DNA of 26,294 nucleotides, taken from Affinibrenneria salicis. Its GTDB lineage: Bacteria; Pseudomonadota; Gammaproteobacteria; Enterobacterales; Enterobacteriaceae. The DNA is taken from NCBI RefSeq assembly GCF_008710095.1, contig NZ_VYKJ01000025.1, forward strand, positions 1-26,294. Reading direction: 5' to 3'. Position numbers and translations under genes: made by a program. Below, in pieces: positions 1 through 6,910 of this stretch (the first letter of the stretch is position 1; every line of letters begins with the position of its first letter). The notes under the pieces are model-generated. The model did not search any database. It was given only the letters and a program-made list of their open reading frames with translations, and had not been told where the DNA came from.

Positions 1-126
1 GCCTCATGCCTCATGCCTCATGCCTCATGCCTCATGCCTCATGCCTCATGCCTCATGCCTCATGCCTCATGCCTCATGCCTCATGCCTCATGCCTCATGC
101 CTCATGCCTCATGCCTCATGCCTCAT
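1..126. repeat. Heptanucleotide tandem repeat, 18 perfect GCCTCAT units
   Basis: Eighteen uninterrupted copies of GCCTCAT run from the first base to 126, so the tract may continue beyond the window. Read on the plus strand, all three frames are open and give the same cycle M-P-H-A-S-C-L. On the minus strand every frame meets TGA once per 21 bases. The tract ends 5 bp before a GalR-type operator. Perfect short tandem repeats of this kind can change copy number by slipped-strand mispairing; whether this one does is inference. Confidence 0.97.
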
Positions 127-130
127 GAAA

Positions 131-146
131 ATGTAATCGGTTACAC
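131..146. promoter_or_regulatory. GalR/GalS-type operator, upstream copy
   Basis: The core TGTAATCGGTTACA (132-145) is an imperfect dyad that fits the GalR/GalS operator pattern GTGTAANCGNTTACAC. It lies 128 bp, centre to centre, from a second such site at 260-273. E. coli gal has a similar pair (OE and OI) about 114 bp apart that supports a repression loop. By analogy this is the external operator. Other LacI-family repressors have similar sites, so the identity of the repressor is inferred from the gal genes downstream. Confidence 0.75.
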
Positions 147-166
147 ACAAAAGTCAAAAACAGAAA

Positions 167-182
167 TGAGATCCTGTTCGCA
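167..182. promoter_or_regulatory. Possible CRP site in the gal control region
   Basis: TGAGA, six bases, then TCGCA resembles the CRP consensus TGTGA-N6-TCACA with one mismatch in each half. It lies between the two GalR-type operators, as in the E. coli gal promoter region. I could not pick one clearly better -10/-35 pair nearby; TAGAAT at 223-228 and the T-rich stretch around 203-210 are both possible. Confidence 0.45.
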
Positions 183-259
183 AAACTCAATAAATCAGCG
201 GGTTTTTTATCTCGCTCAGACATAGAATCTTTATAAACAATAATGCAGAACAATATATG

Positions 260-273
260 TGTAATCGATTACA
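260..273. promoter_or_regulatory. GalR/GalS-type operator, downstream copy
   Basis: TGTAATCGATTACA is a perfect 14-bp palindrome matching the GalR/GalS operator core. It ends 48 bp before the galT start, within the likely leader. That corresponds to the internal operator of the E. coli gal operon. Confidence 0.78.
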
Positions 274-321
274 AAGCACCTGCATTAAACCTGGCAATCA
301 CAGAACGCATAAGGACTTATC

Positions 322-1374
322 ATGACGGATTTTAATCCTGGCGATCACCCCCACCGCCGTTATAACCCGCTGACCGGGCAATGGATTCTGGTATCGCCGC
401 ACCGGGCGAAACGCCCGTGGCAGGGTCAGCAGGAAACGCTGTCCCGCGAGGTTCGTCCTCCGCACGATCCGAACTGCTATTTGTGCGCTGGCAACACGCG
501 CGCCAGCGGCGATAAAAATCCGCATTATGACGGCACCTTCGTCTTTACCAACGATTTCGCCGCGCTGATGCCGGATACGCCGGATGCGCCAGCGACGGAT
601 AATCCGCTGATTCGCTGCCAGAGCGCGCGCGGCACCAGCCGGGTGATTTGCTTTTCGCCCGATCACAGCAAAACGTTGCCGGAACTGTCGCTCAGCGCGC
701 TTGACCAGGTGATTCGGACCTGGCAACAGCAGACCGCCGAACTGGGGCGCGACTATCCGTGGATTCAGGTATTTGAAAATAAAGGCGCCGCCATGGGCTG
801 TTCCAACCCGCATCCGCACGGGCAGGTATGGGCCAACAGCTTTATGCCGAACGAAGCCGAACGGGAAGATCGGTTACAGCTCGAGTATTACCAGCAGCAT
901 CATTCGCCGATGTTGCTGGACTACCAGCGGTACGAACAGCGCGAAAGCACGCGCACGGTAGTGGAAACGGAGCACTGGCTGGCGGTTGTGCCTTACTGGG
1001 CGGCCTGGCCTTTCGAAACCCTGCTGTTGCCGAAAGCGCACCTGTTGCGCATCACCGATGTGACTCCGCAACAGCGCCAGGATCTGGCGCTGGCGCTGAA
1101 AAAGCTGACCAGCCGTTACGACAACCTGTTCCATTGCTCGTTCCCTTATTCCATGGGCTGGCACGGCGCGCCGTTTAACGACAAGGACAACGGCCACTGG
1201 CAGCTGCATGCGCATTTTTATCCGCCTCTGCTGCGCTCCGCGACGGTGCGCAAATTTATGGTGGGTTACGAGATGCTGGCGGAATCCCAGCGCGATTTAA
1301 CGGCTGAACAGGCCGCAGAACGTCTGCGCGCGGTCAGCGATGTTCACTATAACGAGGCGGATGTGCAATCATGA
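322..1374 (+). CDS. galT: Galactose-1-phosphate uridylyltransferase
   Basis: Cytosolic Leloir-pathway enzyme that exchanges UMP between UDP-glucose and galactose 1-phosphate. The 350-residue product is about as long as E. coli GalT (348). The active-site HPH motif is at residues 164-166, in [10 protein letters not shown], with His166 as the expected nucleophile. The zinc ligands C52, C55, H115 and H164 are all present. An AAGGA ribosome site at 311-315 supports the start at 322. The stop overlaps the galK start in an ATGA junction, so the two are translationally coupled. galT is the first gene here: no galE precedes it, so UDP-galactose 4-epimerase must lie elsewhere. Two GalR-type operators upstream suggest galactose-inducible control. 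Confidence 0.97.
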   Translation: MTDFNPGDHPHRRYNPLTGQWILVSPHRAKRPWQGQQETLSREVRPPHDPNCYLCAGNTRASGDKNPHYDGTFVFTNDFAALMPDTPDAPATDNPLIRCQSARGTSRVICFSPDHSKTLPELSLSALDQVIRTWQQQTAELGRDYPWIQVFENKGAAMGCSNPHPHGQVWANSFMPNEAEREDRLQLEYYQQHHSPMLLDYQRYEQRESTRTVVETEHWLAVVPYWAAWPFETLLLPKAHLLRITDVTPQQRQDLALALKKLTSRYDNLFHCSFPYSMGWHGAPFNDKDNGHWQLHAHFYPPLLRSATVRKFMVGYEMLAESQRDLTAEQAAERLRAVSDVHYNEADVQS

Positions 1375-2522
1375 AATTATCACACCACACGCAGTCCCTG
1401 TTTGAACAAAAATTTGGCTATGCGCCGGCGCTGACCGTCCGCGCTCCCGGACGGGTCAATCTGATTGGCGAGCACACCGACTATAACGACGGTTTCGTGC
1501 TGCCCTGCGCCATCAATTACCAGACCGTGATCAGCTGCAGCAAGCGCGATGACGACCAGGTGCGCGCGATCGCCGCCGACTATGACAATCAGCAGGATCA
1601 ATTTTCGCTCAGCGCGCCGATTGAACGCCATCCGGCATATCGCTGGGCCGATTATGTGCGCGGCGTCATCAAACATTTACAGCTGCGCCACGGTCACTTC
1701 GGCGGTTTCGATATGACCATCAGCGGCGATGTGCCGCAGGGAGCCGGGCTTAGCTCTTCGGCCTCGCTGGAAGTGGCGGTCGGCCAGGCGATTCAGGCGC
1801 TGTATCAGTTGCCGCTGGACGGCGTGGCGCTGGCGCTCAACGGCCAGGCGGCGGAAAACCAGTTTGTCGGCTGCAACTGCGGCATTATGGATCAGCTGAT
1901 CTCGGCGCTCGGTCAGCAGGGCCATGCGTTGCTGATCGACTGCCGCTCGCTCACGACCCGTTCGGTGCCGCTGCCGGCCAATATTTCGGTGGTGATCATC
2001 AATTCCAACGTCAAACGCGGGCTGGTCGACAGCGAATACAATACCCGTCGCCAGCAGTGCGAAGAGGCCGCCCGCTTCTTCAACGCGCAGGCCCTGCGCG
2101 ATGTCAGTCTGGAGCAGCTGTCCGCCCGGCAGAACGAGCTGGACCCGCTGGTGGCGCGTCGCGCGCGCCATGTGATTACAGAAAACGCCCGCACGCTTGC
2201 CGCCGCGCAGGCGCTGGCCGACGGCGATATTCGCCAGATGGGGGAACTGATGGCTGCCTCGCACCACTCAATGCGCGACGATTTCGCCATTACCGTGCCG
2301 CCGATTGACAGCCTGGTTGAGATCGTCAAAGAGACCATCGGCGATCAGGGCGGCGTGCGGATGACCGGCGGCGGGTTCGGCGGCTGCGTGGTAGCGCTGG
2401 TGCCGGATGCACTGGTCGATCGGGTTCGCGCCGCCGTCGAACATGAATATCCGTTACGCACTAACGGCCTGAACGCCACATTCTACGTCTGCCAGGCCTC
2501 GTCCGGCGCAGGCGTGCTGTAA
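1371..2522 (+). CDS. galK: Galactokinase
   Basis: Phosphorylates galactose to galactose 1-phosphate with ATP, in the cytosol. The 383-residue length is standard. The galactokinase signature [15 protein letters not shown] is at about residues 27-41. The GHMP-kinase phosphate loop [12 protein letters not shown] is at about 121-132, and the third motif MTGGGFGGC follows near 346-354. The catalytic Asp is probably D174, in CGIMDQ. The gene overlaps galT by 4 bp, and no galM follows. A perfect dyad CGACGGCGCCGTCG lies just after the stop (2525-2538), but it has no loop and no T tract, so I do not call it a terminator. Confidence 0.97.
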   Translation: MKLSHHTQSLFEQKFGYAPALTVRAPGRVNLIGEHTDYNDGFVLPCAINYQTVISCSKRDDDQVRAIAADYDNQQDQFSLSAPIERHPAYRWADYVRGVIKHLQLRHGHFGGFDMTISGDVPQGAGLSSSASLEVAVGQAIQALYQLPLDGVALALNGQAAENQFVGCNCGIMDQLISALGQQGHALLIDCRSLTTRSVPLPANISVVIINSNVKRGLVDSEYNTRRQQCEEAARFFNAQALRDVSLEQLSARQNELDPLVARRARHVITENARTLAAAQALADGDIRQMGELMAASHHSMRDDFAITVPPIDSLVEIVKETIGDQGGVRMTGGGFGGCVVALVPDALVDRVRAAVEHEYPLRTNGLNATFYVCQASSGAGVL

Positions 2523-2614
2523 TGCGACGGCGCCGTCGGCCGGCAGTCGAAGACGGCAACGCGTTAAGGCAATCCTGAGCGGGGTTTTCGACCGCTATGC
2601 CCGGCGGCGGCCGT

Positions 2615-3085
2615 TCAGCGTGCTTCCGCCTGCCGGGTATAGCGGCGGAACGCTTCCAGCGTCTCCGCGCTGACGTGGTGTTCGATCCCTTCCGCGTCGC
2701 AACGCGCCGTTTCTTCGCTGACGCCAAGGGCAATCAAAAAGGATTCGACGACCTGGTGACGGATGCGGTTTTCCGTCGCCAGTTTTTCGCCGTCCGCCGT
2801 CAAAAATACGCCGCGGTACGGCAGCTGTTCCACCAGCCCGGCACTCGCCAGCCGCTTCAGCGTTTTCGCCACCGTCGGCTGGGAAACGCCCAGACGCGCG
2901 GCAAGATCGACCTGACGGGCCTCGCCGCATTCGCGAATCAAATCGGAAATTAACTCCACATAGTCATCCATCAGTTCACGCCGGTGCGCCTCGCGCACCT
3001 GAGTAAATCCCTGTACGCGATCCTGAATATCCACGACCTGATTCGTCTGGCTGGATTGCTCGCGTTCGTTATTGCCTGCGGTCAT
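2615..3085 (-). CDS. mntR: Manganese-responsive transcriptional regulator MntR (DtxR family)
   Basis: Mn(II)-dependent repressor of manganese uptake genes. The 156-residue product aligns along its length with E. coli MntR as I recall it, including [42 protein letters not shown] (the recognition helix region, about 55-74) and AEGIEHHVS. Likely metal ligands by family position are D41, E44, H110, E132, E135 and H136. Residues 1-20 are variable and polar. The gene faces away from a YfeA/SitA-type metal-binding protein that has an MntR box at its promoter, so local control of that gene is a reasonable inference. mntR converges on galK, with about 90 bp between the stop codons. Confidence 0.96.
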   Translation of the reverse strand: MTAGNNEREQSSQTNQVVDIQDRVQGFTQVREAHRRELMDDYVELISDLIRECGEARQVDLAARLGVSQPTVAKTLKRLASAGLVEQLPYRGVFLTADGEKLATENRIRHQVVESFLIALGVSEETARCDAEGIEHHVSAETLEAFRRYTRQAEAR

Positions 3086-3184
3086 GCACGCCCCTTGTTG
3101 ATTACGGCCAGCACCGATTCGCCAGAATTAATGCGCATAGTGTAAAGGAAGTGTTCGGCAGAGCAAATTTTCCTTTTCATCCCT

Positions 3185-3213
3185 TTGCTATAAAGTATAG
3201 CCTATGCTATATC
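3185..3213 (+). promoter_or_regulatory. Predicted promoter of the metal-binding protein gene
   Basis: TTGCTA (3185-3190) and TATATC (3208-3213) are separated by exactly 17 bp and point towards the gene at 3515. The MntR box lies across the spacer and -10, as expected for repression. The implied transcript start near 3220 gives a leader of about 295 nt. Confidence 0.55.
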
Positions 3214-3214
3214 T
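3193..3214. promoter_or_regulatory. MntR box
   Basis: The core TATAGC-CTAT-GCTATA (3196-3211) is an inverted repeat with a 4-base spacer. It fits the E. coli MntR site pattern, whose core is CATAGC-N4-GCTATG. It sits between mntR and the metal-binding protein gene and overlaps the predicted promoter of the latter. Mn-dependent repression by the adjacent mntR product is inferred. Confidence 0.82.
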
Positions 3215-3514
3215 GTATATGAAGCAGTCAATTTACCGCGCTGCAGGCCAGCGGTCTGCAAAAGCCAGCGGGTAAGACGCGACGGACGTGCGGCGAGCCG
3301 GCAAGGCCCCCGCGCAGTCGGTCATCGCCATGAACCTGCGTGCGGACGCGGCAGAGAACGCTTAACGCAATCCGACACAGTTTTACTGATTAATAGAGAA
3401 AGTTACACCCAACAGATTTGCACGCCGCTCGCGGCGGCACCGCAGGAGAGCGTCAACCAGCGTCCCTGCAGGTGAAAAGATGACGGGGATATTGCATTTT
3501 ACCTGGAGGTTATT
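3215..3514 (+). other. Long leader region with no gene
   Basis: About 300 bases separate the MntR box from the start at 3515. The stretch holds short inverted repeats (TGCAG with CTGCA near 3242-3260, and a GC-rich hairpin near 3423-3437). I see no reading frame worth calling. I looked for the conserved GGGGAGUAG element of the yybP-ykoY manganese riboswitch and did not find it. It may hold an unrecognised RNA control element, or simply be untranslated leader. Confidence 0.4.
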
Positions 3515-4444
3515 ATGACTTCATCGCGTGAGACTTTTCGGTTGCTGTTCCGTTCTCCGTTTACCCTGCGTCTGATGCTGCTCGGTATGCTGTTGTCGCT
3601 GATTACCTCGCCGGGTCGCGCGGAAGAAAAATTTAAGGTCATCACAACCTTTACCGTGATTCAGGATATCGCGCGCAACGTCGCCGGCGATGCGGCGGTA
3701 GTGGAGTCGATCACCAAACCCGGGGCGGAAATTCATGATTATCAGCCCACGCCGGGCGATATCGTCAAAACCCAGTCGGCGCAGTTGGTGCTGTGGAACG
3801 GGCTGAATCTCGAGCGCTGGTTCAGCCGCTTCTTCGACAATATTCGCGCGACGCCTTCGGTCATCGTCAGCGAAGGCGTAGAGCCGCTGCCGATTCGCGA
3901 AGGGCCGTATAACGGCAATCCCAATCCGCACGCGTGGATGTCTCCGGCTAATGCGCTGATCTATACTGAAAACATACGCAAGGCGCTGGTCAAATACGAT
4001 CCGAAAAACGCCGAAACCTATAACCGCAACGCCCAGGCCTATGCGCAGAAGATTAAGGCGCTGGATGCGCCGCTGCGCGCGCGGCTGGCTAACATCCCGC
4101 CGGCCCAGCGCTGGCTGGTGACCAGCGAAGGCGCCTTCAGCTATCTGGCGCGCGACTATGATTTAAAAGAAGTTTATCTGTGGCCGATTAACGCGGAAGA
4201 ACAGGGCACGCCGCAGCAGGTGCGTCATGTCATCGATAGCGTGAGAAAAAACAACATCCCGGTGGTGTTCAGCGAAAGCACGGTTTCGGACAAGTCTGCT
4301 AAGCAGATCAGCAAAGAAACCGGCGCGAAATACGGCGGCGTGCTGTATGTCGATTCGCTGTCGCGCCCCGACGGCCCGGTTCCAACCTATATCGACCTGC
4401 TGAATGTTACCGTCGGCACCATTGCCAGCGGTTTTGGTCAATAA
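3515..4444 (+). CDS. Periplasmic Mn/Fe-binding protein of the YfeA/SitA type (ABC cluster 9)
   Basis: Substrate-binding protein for manganese, iron or zinc import, expected in the periplasm. The 309-residue product has an N-terminal signal (hydrophobic about 17-31, likely cleavage after GRA near 36). The mature part is very similar to Yersinia YfeA as I recall it: TKPGAEIHDYQPTPGDI, GPYNGNPNPHAWMS, SEGAFSYLARDYDLKE and GGVLYVDSLS. The metal ligands of the family are kept: H74, H139, E205 and D280. The ribosome site GGAGG lies just before the ATG. Oddly, no ATPase or permease gene follows; the next gene is a DNA glycosylase. It may feed a transporter encoded elsewhere. Control by the neighbouring MntR is likely from the operator at 3193-3214. 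Confidence 0.93.
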   Translation: MTSSRETFRLLFRSPFTLRLMLLGMLLSLITSPGRAEEKFKVITTFTVIQDIARNVAGDAAVVESITKPGAEIHDYQPTPGDIVKTQSAQLVLWNGLNLERWFSRFFDNIRATPSVIVSEGVEPLPIREGPYNGNPNPHAWMSPANALIYTENIRKALVKYDPKNAETYNRNAQAYAQKIKALDAPLRARLANIPPAQRWLVTSEGAFSYLARDYDLKEVYLWPINAEEQGTPQQVRHVIDSVRKNNIPVVFSESTVSDKSAKQISKETGAKYGGVLYVDSLSRPDGPVPTYIDLLNVTVGTIASGFGQ

Positions 4445-4493
4445 TCCCTAAAGATCGCCGCCGAGCGCCTTCCCGTCCGGGCGGCGCAAACGG

Positions 4494-5147
4494 ATGTCTC
4501 CAGCGAATGAAGCAACGATGACCTTCTTTGAATATGGCGATACCGAACTGGCCTGGCTGAGCCGGCGCGATAAAAAAATGGCCCGGGCGATTGAGCAATT
4601 TGGCCGCCTTCTGCGCCCGCGCACGCCCGATCTGTTCAGCGCGCTGGTGCGCAATATCGTCGATCAGCAGATTTCGGTCAAAGCCGCGCTGACCGTCAAC
4701 CAGCGGCTGGGGCAGTTGACCGGCGGCGTTATCACGCCCCACGCCCTGTTGCTGCTGGACGAGCGCCAGATTCAACAATGCGGCATGACCATGAAAAAAG
4801 CCGGCTACATCCGTCAGGCGGCCGAAGCGGTGTTCTCCGGCCGGCTCGATCTGAATGCGCTCGGCGCGATGGATGACGCGTCCGCGATCCGGGCGTTGAG
4901 CTCGCTGAGCGGCGTCGGCGTCTGGACCGCGGAAATGCTGCTGCTGTCGTCGCTCAACCGGCCCGATATTCTGAGCTGGGGCGACCTGGCCATCCGCCGC
5001 GGCATCATGCGGCTCTACCGGCACAGCACGCTGCCGCGCGAACGGTTCGAACGCTACCGGCGTCGCTACTCTCCCTATGGCAGTACGGCCTCGCTCTATC
5101 TGTGGGAGATGTCTAAACTGCCCGTCTCCGGGTCCGATAGTTTGTAA
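4494..5147 (+). CDS. DNA-3-methyladenine glycosylase II-type enzyme (HhH-GPD superfamily)
   Basis: Base-excision repair enzyme predicted to remove alkylated bases. The product is short (217 residues) compared with E. coli AlkA (282), lacking the AlkA N-terminal domain, as in many AlkA2-like proteins. The helical core is clear: VRNIVDQQISVKAA (about 52-65), the helix-hairpin-helix LSSLSGVGVWTAEMLL (about 135-150), and the catalytic aspartate probably D164 in SWGDLAIRRG. The start is uncertain: ATG at 4494 gives the longest form, while ATG at 4518 (MTFFEYGDTELAWL) looks more like homologues. The gap after the metal-binding protein gene is short and holds a GC-rich hairpin (4456-4486) without a T tract, so read-through is possible. 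Confidence 0.88.
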   Translation: MSPANEATMTFFEYGDTELAWLSRRDKKMARAIEQFGRLLRPRTPDLFSALVRNIVDQQISVKAALTVNQRLGQLTGGVITPHALLLLDERQIQQCGMTMKKAGYIRQAAEAVFSGRLDLNALGAMDDASAIRALSSLSGVGVWTAEMLLLSSLNRPDILSWGDLAIRRGIMRLYRHSTLPRERFERYRRRYSPYGSTASLYLWEMSKLPVSGSDSL

Positions 5148-5285
5148 ATGTGATCGCCATCATTTCCCCTGCGGACAAACCGCACATTGTGTACGCGCCG
5201 GCTCAGGCAACGTCTATACTTTAACCACAGATGACGATCGCATAATCGTCGCTGCCTGTCCGGAAAAACAGTGGCGTACATGCTT
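5148..5285. other. Gene-free spacer before the repeat
   Basis: Between the glycosylase stop and the ERIC-like repeat I see no reading frame with a ribosome site and no clear terminator. Short frames here on both strands lack recognisable content. Confidence 0.4.
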
Positions 5286-5520
5286 TATACCCTAAATAAT
5301 TCGAGTTGCAGGACTAACCGTTATCGTTTGAACAACGCCGGGCGGCGGCCCTTTATGGGCGAGGCAGACGCATGAATCTTGTAACGCGGCAAGAGCGCGG
5401 CAAATCAGTCGATGCGCATCTGAACGCCGGCGGCATCGGCCCCGCAGGGGAGAGGTTCAGGAACGGGCCGAATCATTGATCGCCGCCAGCGCACCTGCAA
5501 CCTGAAGTATGGCGAGTATA
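5286..5520. repeat. ERIC/IRU-like palindromic repeat, copy A (235 bp)
   Basis: The ends are inverted copies: TATACCCTAAATAATTCGAG... at 5286-5311 pairs with the reverse complement of 5495-5520 at 19 of 26 positions. The terminal motifs (TATACCC, GTTGCAG, and the inverse CTGCAAC..GAAGTATG) are those I associate with enterobacterial ERIC/IRU elements. The interior is longer than a standard 127-bp ERIC and shares GACGGGCCGAATCA-like sequence with copy B. It lies about 85 bp upstream of the gene at 5607 and may be transcribed with it. Confidence 0.72.
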
Positions 5521-5606
5521 AAATAACGGTTATATCGGTATTAACCGCAGTCCGTTATAACCCTCCTGCAAATGTTGACTCACACATTAAGGCAAAGGGG
5601 TGAATT

Positions 5607-6221
5607 ATGGAAAACCAACTGTTACAGGTCGAACAGCTGATTCCCGACATGGAGAGTCTGGGCCAGCCGGAGACTAACCATAGCACCTATTTAACCCTGA
5701 GCCGGCATCCCGCCTGTACCGGCTTAACGGAACTGGACGCGCTATTTCCCGGCCACAGTAAAAAAGTGCTGCGTGTTGATAACCGGCTAAATATCGACTA
5801 TCCGCACATGGAAATTGTGCTGGTCGACAGCGAGCAAGAAAAAATACTCAACTACACCACCTGTATCATTAATGACGCCATCAGGATTAACGACAAGCCG
5901 ACGCTGCATACGGCCGTCTGGCGTCCGCTGTTCGACGTGAATGAAGAGGCGATACACCGGTTGTCCAAGAGTACGTTCTCCGGCTATTTGCTCGGTGAGT
6001 ACAACATTATGGCTACGCTAGGCAATCTGCAGACACACGGTTTTACCTTCTGGCTGAGTCGCGTCTGCGCTTCCCGCGCCGAACATATTCGCGTATTCGG
6101 TTATAAGGTCAGCACCGGCGAACTGCGGCCGATCACCCGCTCCGACCAGCGCAGCACAGAGAAAATTTGGCTGTGGAACGTGGACAATACGCAGTACCGG
6201 CTGCTGATTACCGCACGCTGA
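5607..6221 (+). CDS. Hypothetical protein, 204 residues, family not recognised
   Basis: The reading frame has a good ribosome site (AAGGGGTG about 8 bp before the ATG) and codon use like its neighbours, so I regard it as a real gene. I do not recognise the family. There is no signal peptide and no membrane segment, so a soluble cytosolic protein is expected. Visible features are an N-terminal polar region (1-25), a central part rich in aromatic and acidic residues (RVDNRLNIDYPHMEIVLVD near 56-74), and a C-terminal part with paired Trp residues (KIWLWNVDN near 186-194). It stands alone between an ERIC-like repeat and a minus-strand lipoprotein gene, so context gives no clue to its role. Confidence 0.7.
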   Translation: MENQLLQVEQLIPDMESLGQPETNHSTYLTLSRHPACTGLTELDALFPGHSKKVLRVDNRLNIDYPHMEIVLVDSEQEKILNYTTCIINDAIRINDKPTLHTAVWRPLFDVNEEAIHRLSKSTFSGYLLGEYNIMATLGNLQTHGFTFWLSRVCASRAEHIRVFGYKVSTGELRPITRSDQRSTEKIWLWNVDNTQYRLLITAR

Positions 6222-6286
6222 ACGGCGCAATGGCCTGAAACGACGATCAATATCGTGCGATGCCGTCTTTGTTCGCCAGCCCCCCA

Positions 6287-6317
6287 AAAACAAAAGGTCC
6301 CTGCCGAAGCAGGGACC
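6287..6317 (-). terminator. Rho-independent terminator of the small lipoprotein gene
   Basis: GGTCCCTGC and GCAGGGACC (6296-6304 and 6309-6317) form a perfect 9-bp stem around a 4-base loop. On the minus strand the stem is followed by TTTTGTTTTT. The nearest upstream minus-strand gene is the small lipoprotein gene ending at 6411, about 95 bp away. Confidence 0.88.
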
Positions 6318-6410
6318 ATGGGTAAACCGGGCGGGAACTACCGGCAAGAATCCGGAGATGACGGCGCATTGGGCGCGCCGGACGCACCGCGCCGTCAGGA
6401 TATCGCGGGC

Positions 6411-6593
6411 TTAACGCGGGCCTGGCTGGCCGATGCTCTCGCCCTGGAAACCGCCATGAGGACCACCGCCACCGCCGCCACCGCCGTGCCCGCCGCCATG
6501 ACCACCGCCCGGGCCGCCGAATGGCGGGAACAGGCAACCGCTTAGCATGGTGATTAACGCCGCTACGCTGACAAATTTTATAATACGCTTCAT
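6411..6593 (-). CDS. Small Gly/His-rich lipoprotein (60 residues)
   Basis: The protein starts MKRIIKFVSVAALITMLSGC, a lipoprotein signal with lipobox LSGC and lipid attachment at Cys20. The mature part is about 40 residues and unusual: after CLFPPFGG comes a run of glycines with three histidines (GGGHGGGHGG, GGPHGG), ending in GQPGPR. A longer in-frame start exists (6737), but ATG at 6593 has a GAGG ribosome site 9 bp upstream and puts the signal at the N terminus. It has its own promoter (6631-6659) and terminator (6287-6317), so it is a stand-alone unit. The residue at position +2 is Leu, not Asp, so outer-membrane sorting is expected. Function unknown; metal binding by the histidines is only a possibility. 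Confidence 0.82.
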   Translation of the reverse strand: MKRIIKFVSVAALITMLSGCLFPPFGGPGGGHGGGHGGGGGGGGPHGGFQGESIGQPGPR

Positions 6594-6630
6594 AGTTAAC
6601 CTCAAAGTGACCCTTAGTACAGGCAGCACG

Positions 6631-6659
6631 ATAATAAGAGGCAAAAAATAAACGTACAA
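6631..6659 (-). promoter_or_regulatory. Predicted sigma-70 promoter of the small lipoprotein gene
   Basis: On the minus strand TTGTAC (6659-6654) and TATTAT (6636-6631) are separated by 17 bp. The -10 matches 5 of 6 consensus bases and the -35 matches 3. The start codon is at 6593. Confidence 0.55.
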
Positions 6660-6873
6660 TGCAGATAATTCCTGAACCCCCGCGGGGCAATGGATTGTTA
6701 CATTAGCCGGGCATTTCCTGACGATAAAAAGACACAATCCGCCCTCCGCCGCCCGAAACGATGCCGACGCCGCCCCGCAAGATGAGATACATAAAATGCT
6801 TTAATGTGAATTAACATAACGCAGGCTAACTATTCGCGAGATTACATTATGTCATCTGCCCGGACGATTCCCT

Positions 6874-6879
6874 TATAAT
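6874..6879 (+). promoter_or_regulatory. Predicted -10 element of the FIST chemoreceptor gene
   Basis: A perfect TATAAT lies 32 bp before the ATG at 6911. The hexamer 17 bp upstream (GTCATC) is a poor -35, so an activator or another sigma factor may be needed. The rest of the 317-base gap between the two divergent genes shows nothing else I can name. Confidence 0.45.
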
Positions 6880-6910
6880 GGATTAAATTAATGGATAATC
6901 GGGGGAGATC

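Noticed and set aside
1..126. CRISPR array
   Set aside because: The units are 7 bp, identical and contiguous with no spacers.
13..225. Open frame made of repeated MPHASCL
   Set aside because: It follows automatically from the heptamer tract, runs through the GalR-type operator, and has no ribosome site.
3215..3514. Manganese (yybP-ykoY) riboswitch in the leader of the metal-binding protein gene
   Set aside because: The context suggested it, but the conserved GGGGAGUAG element is absent.
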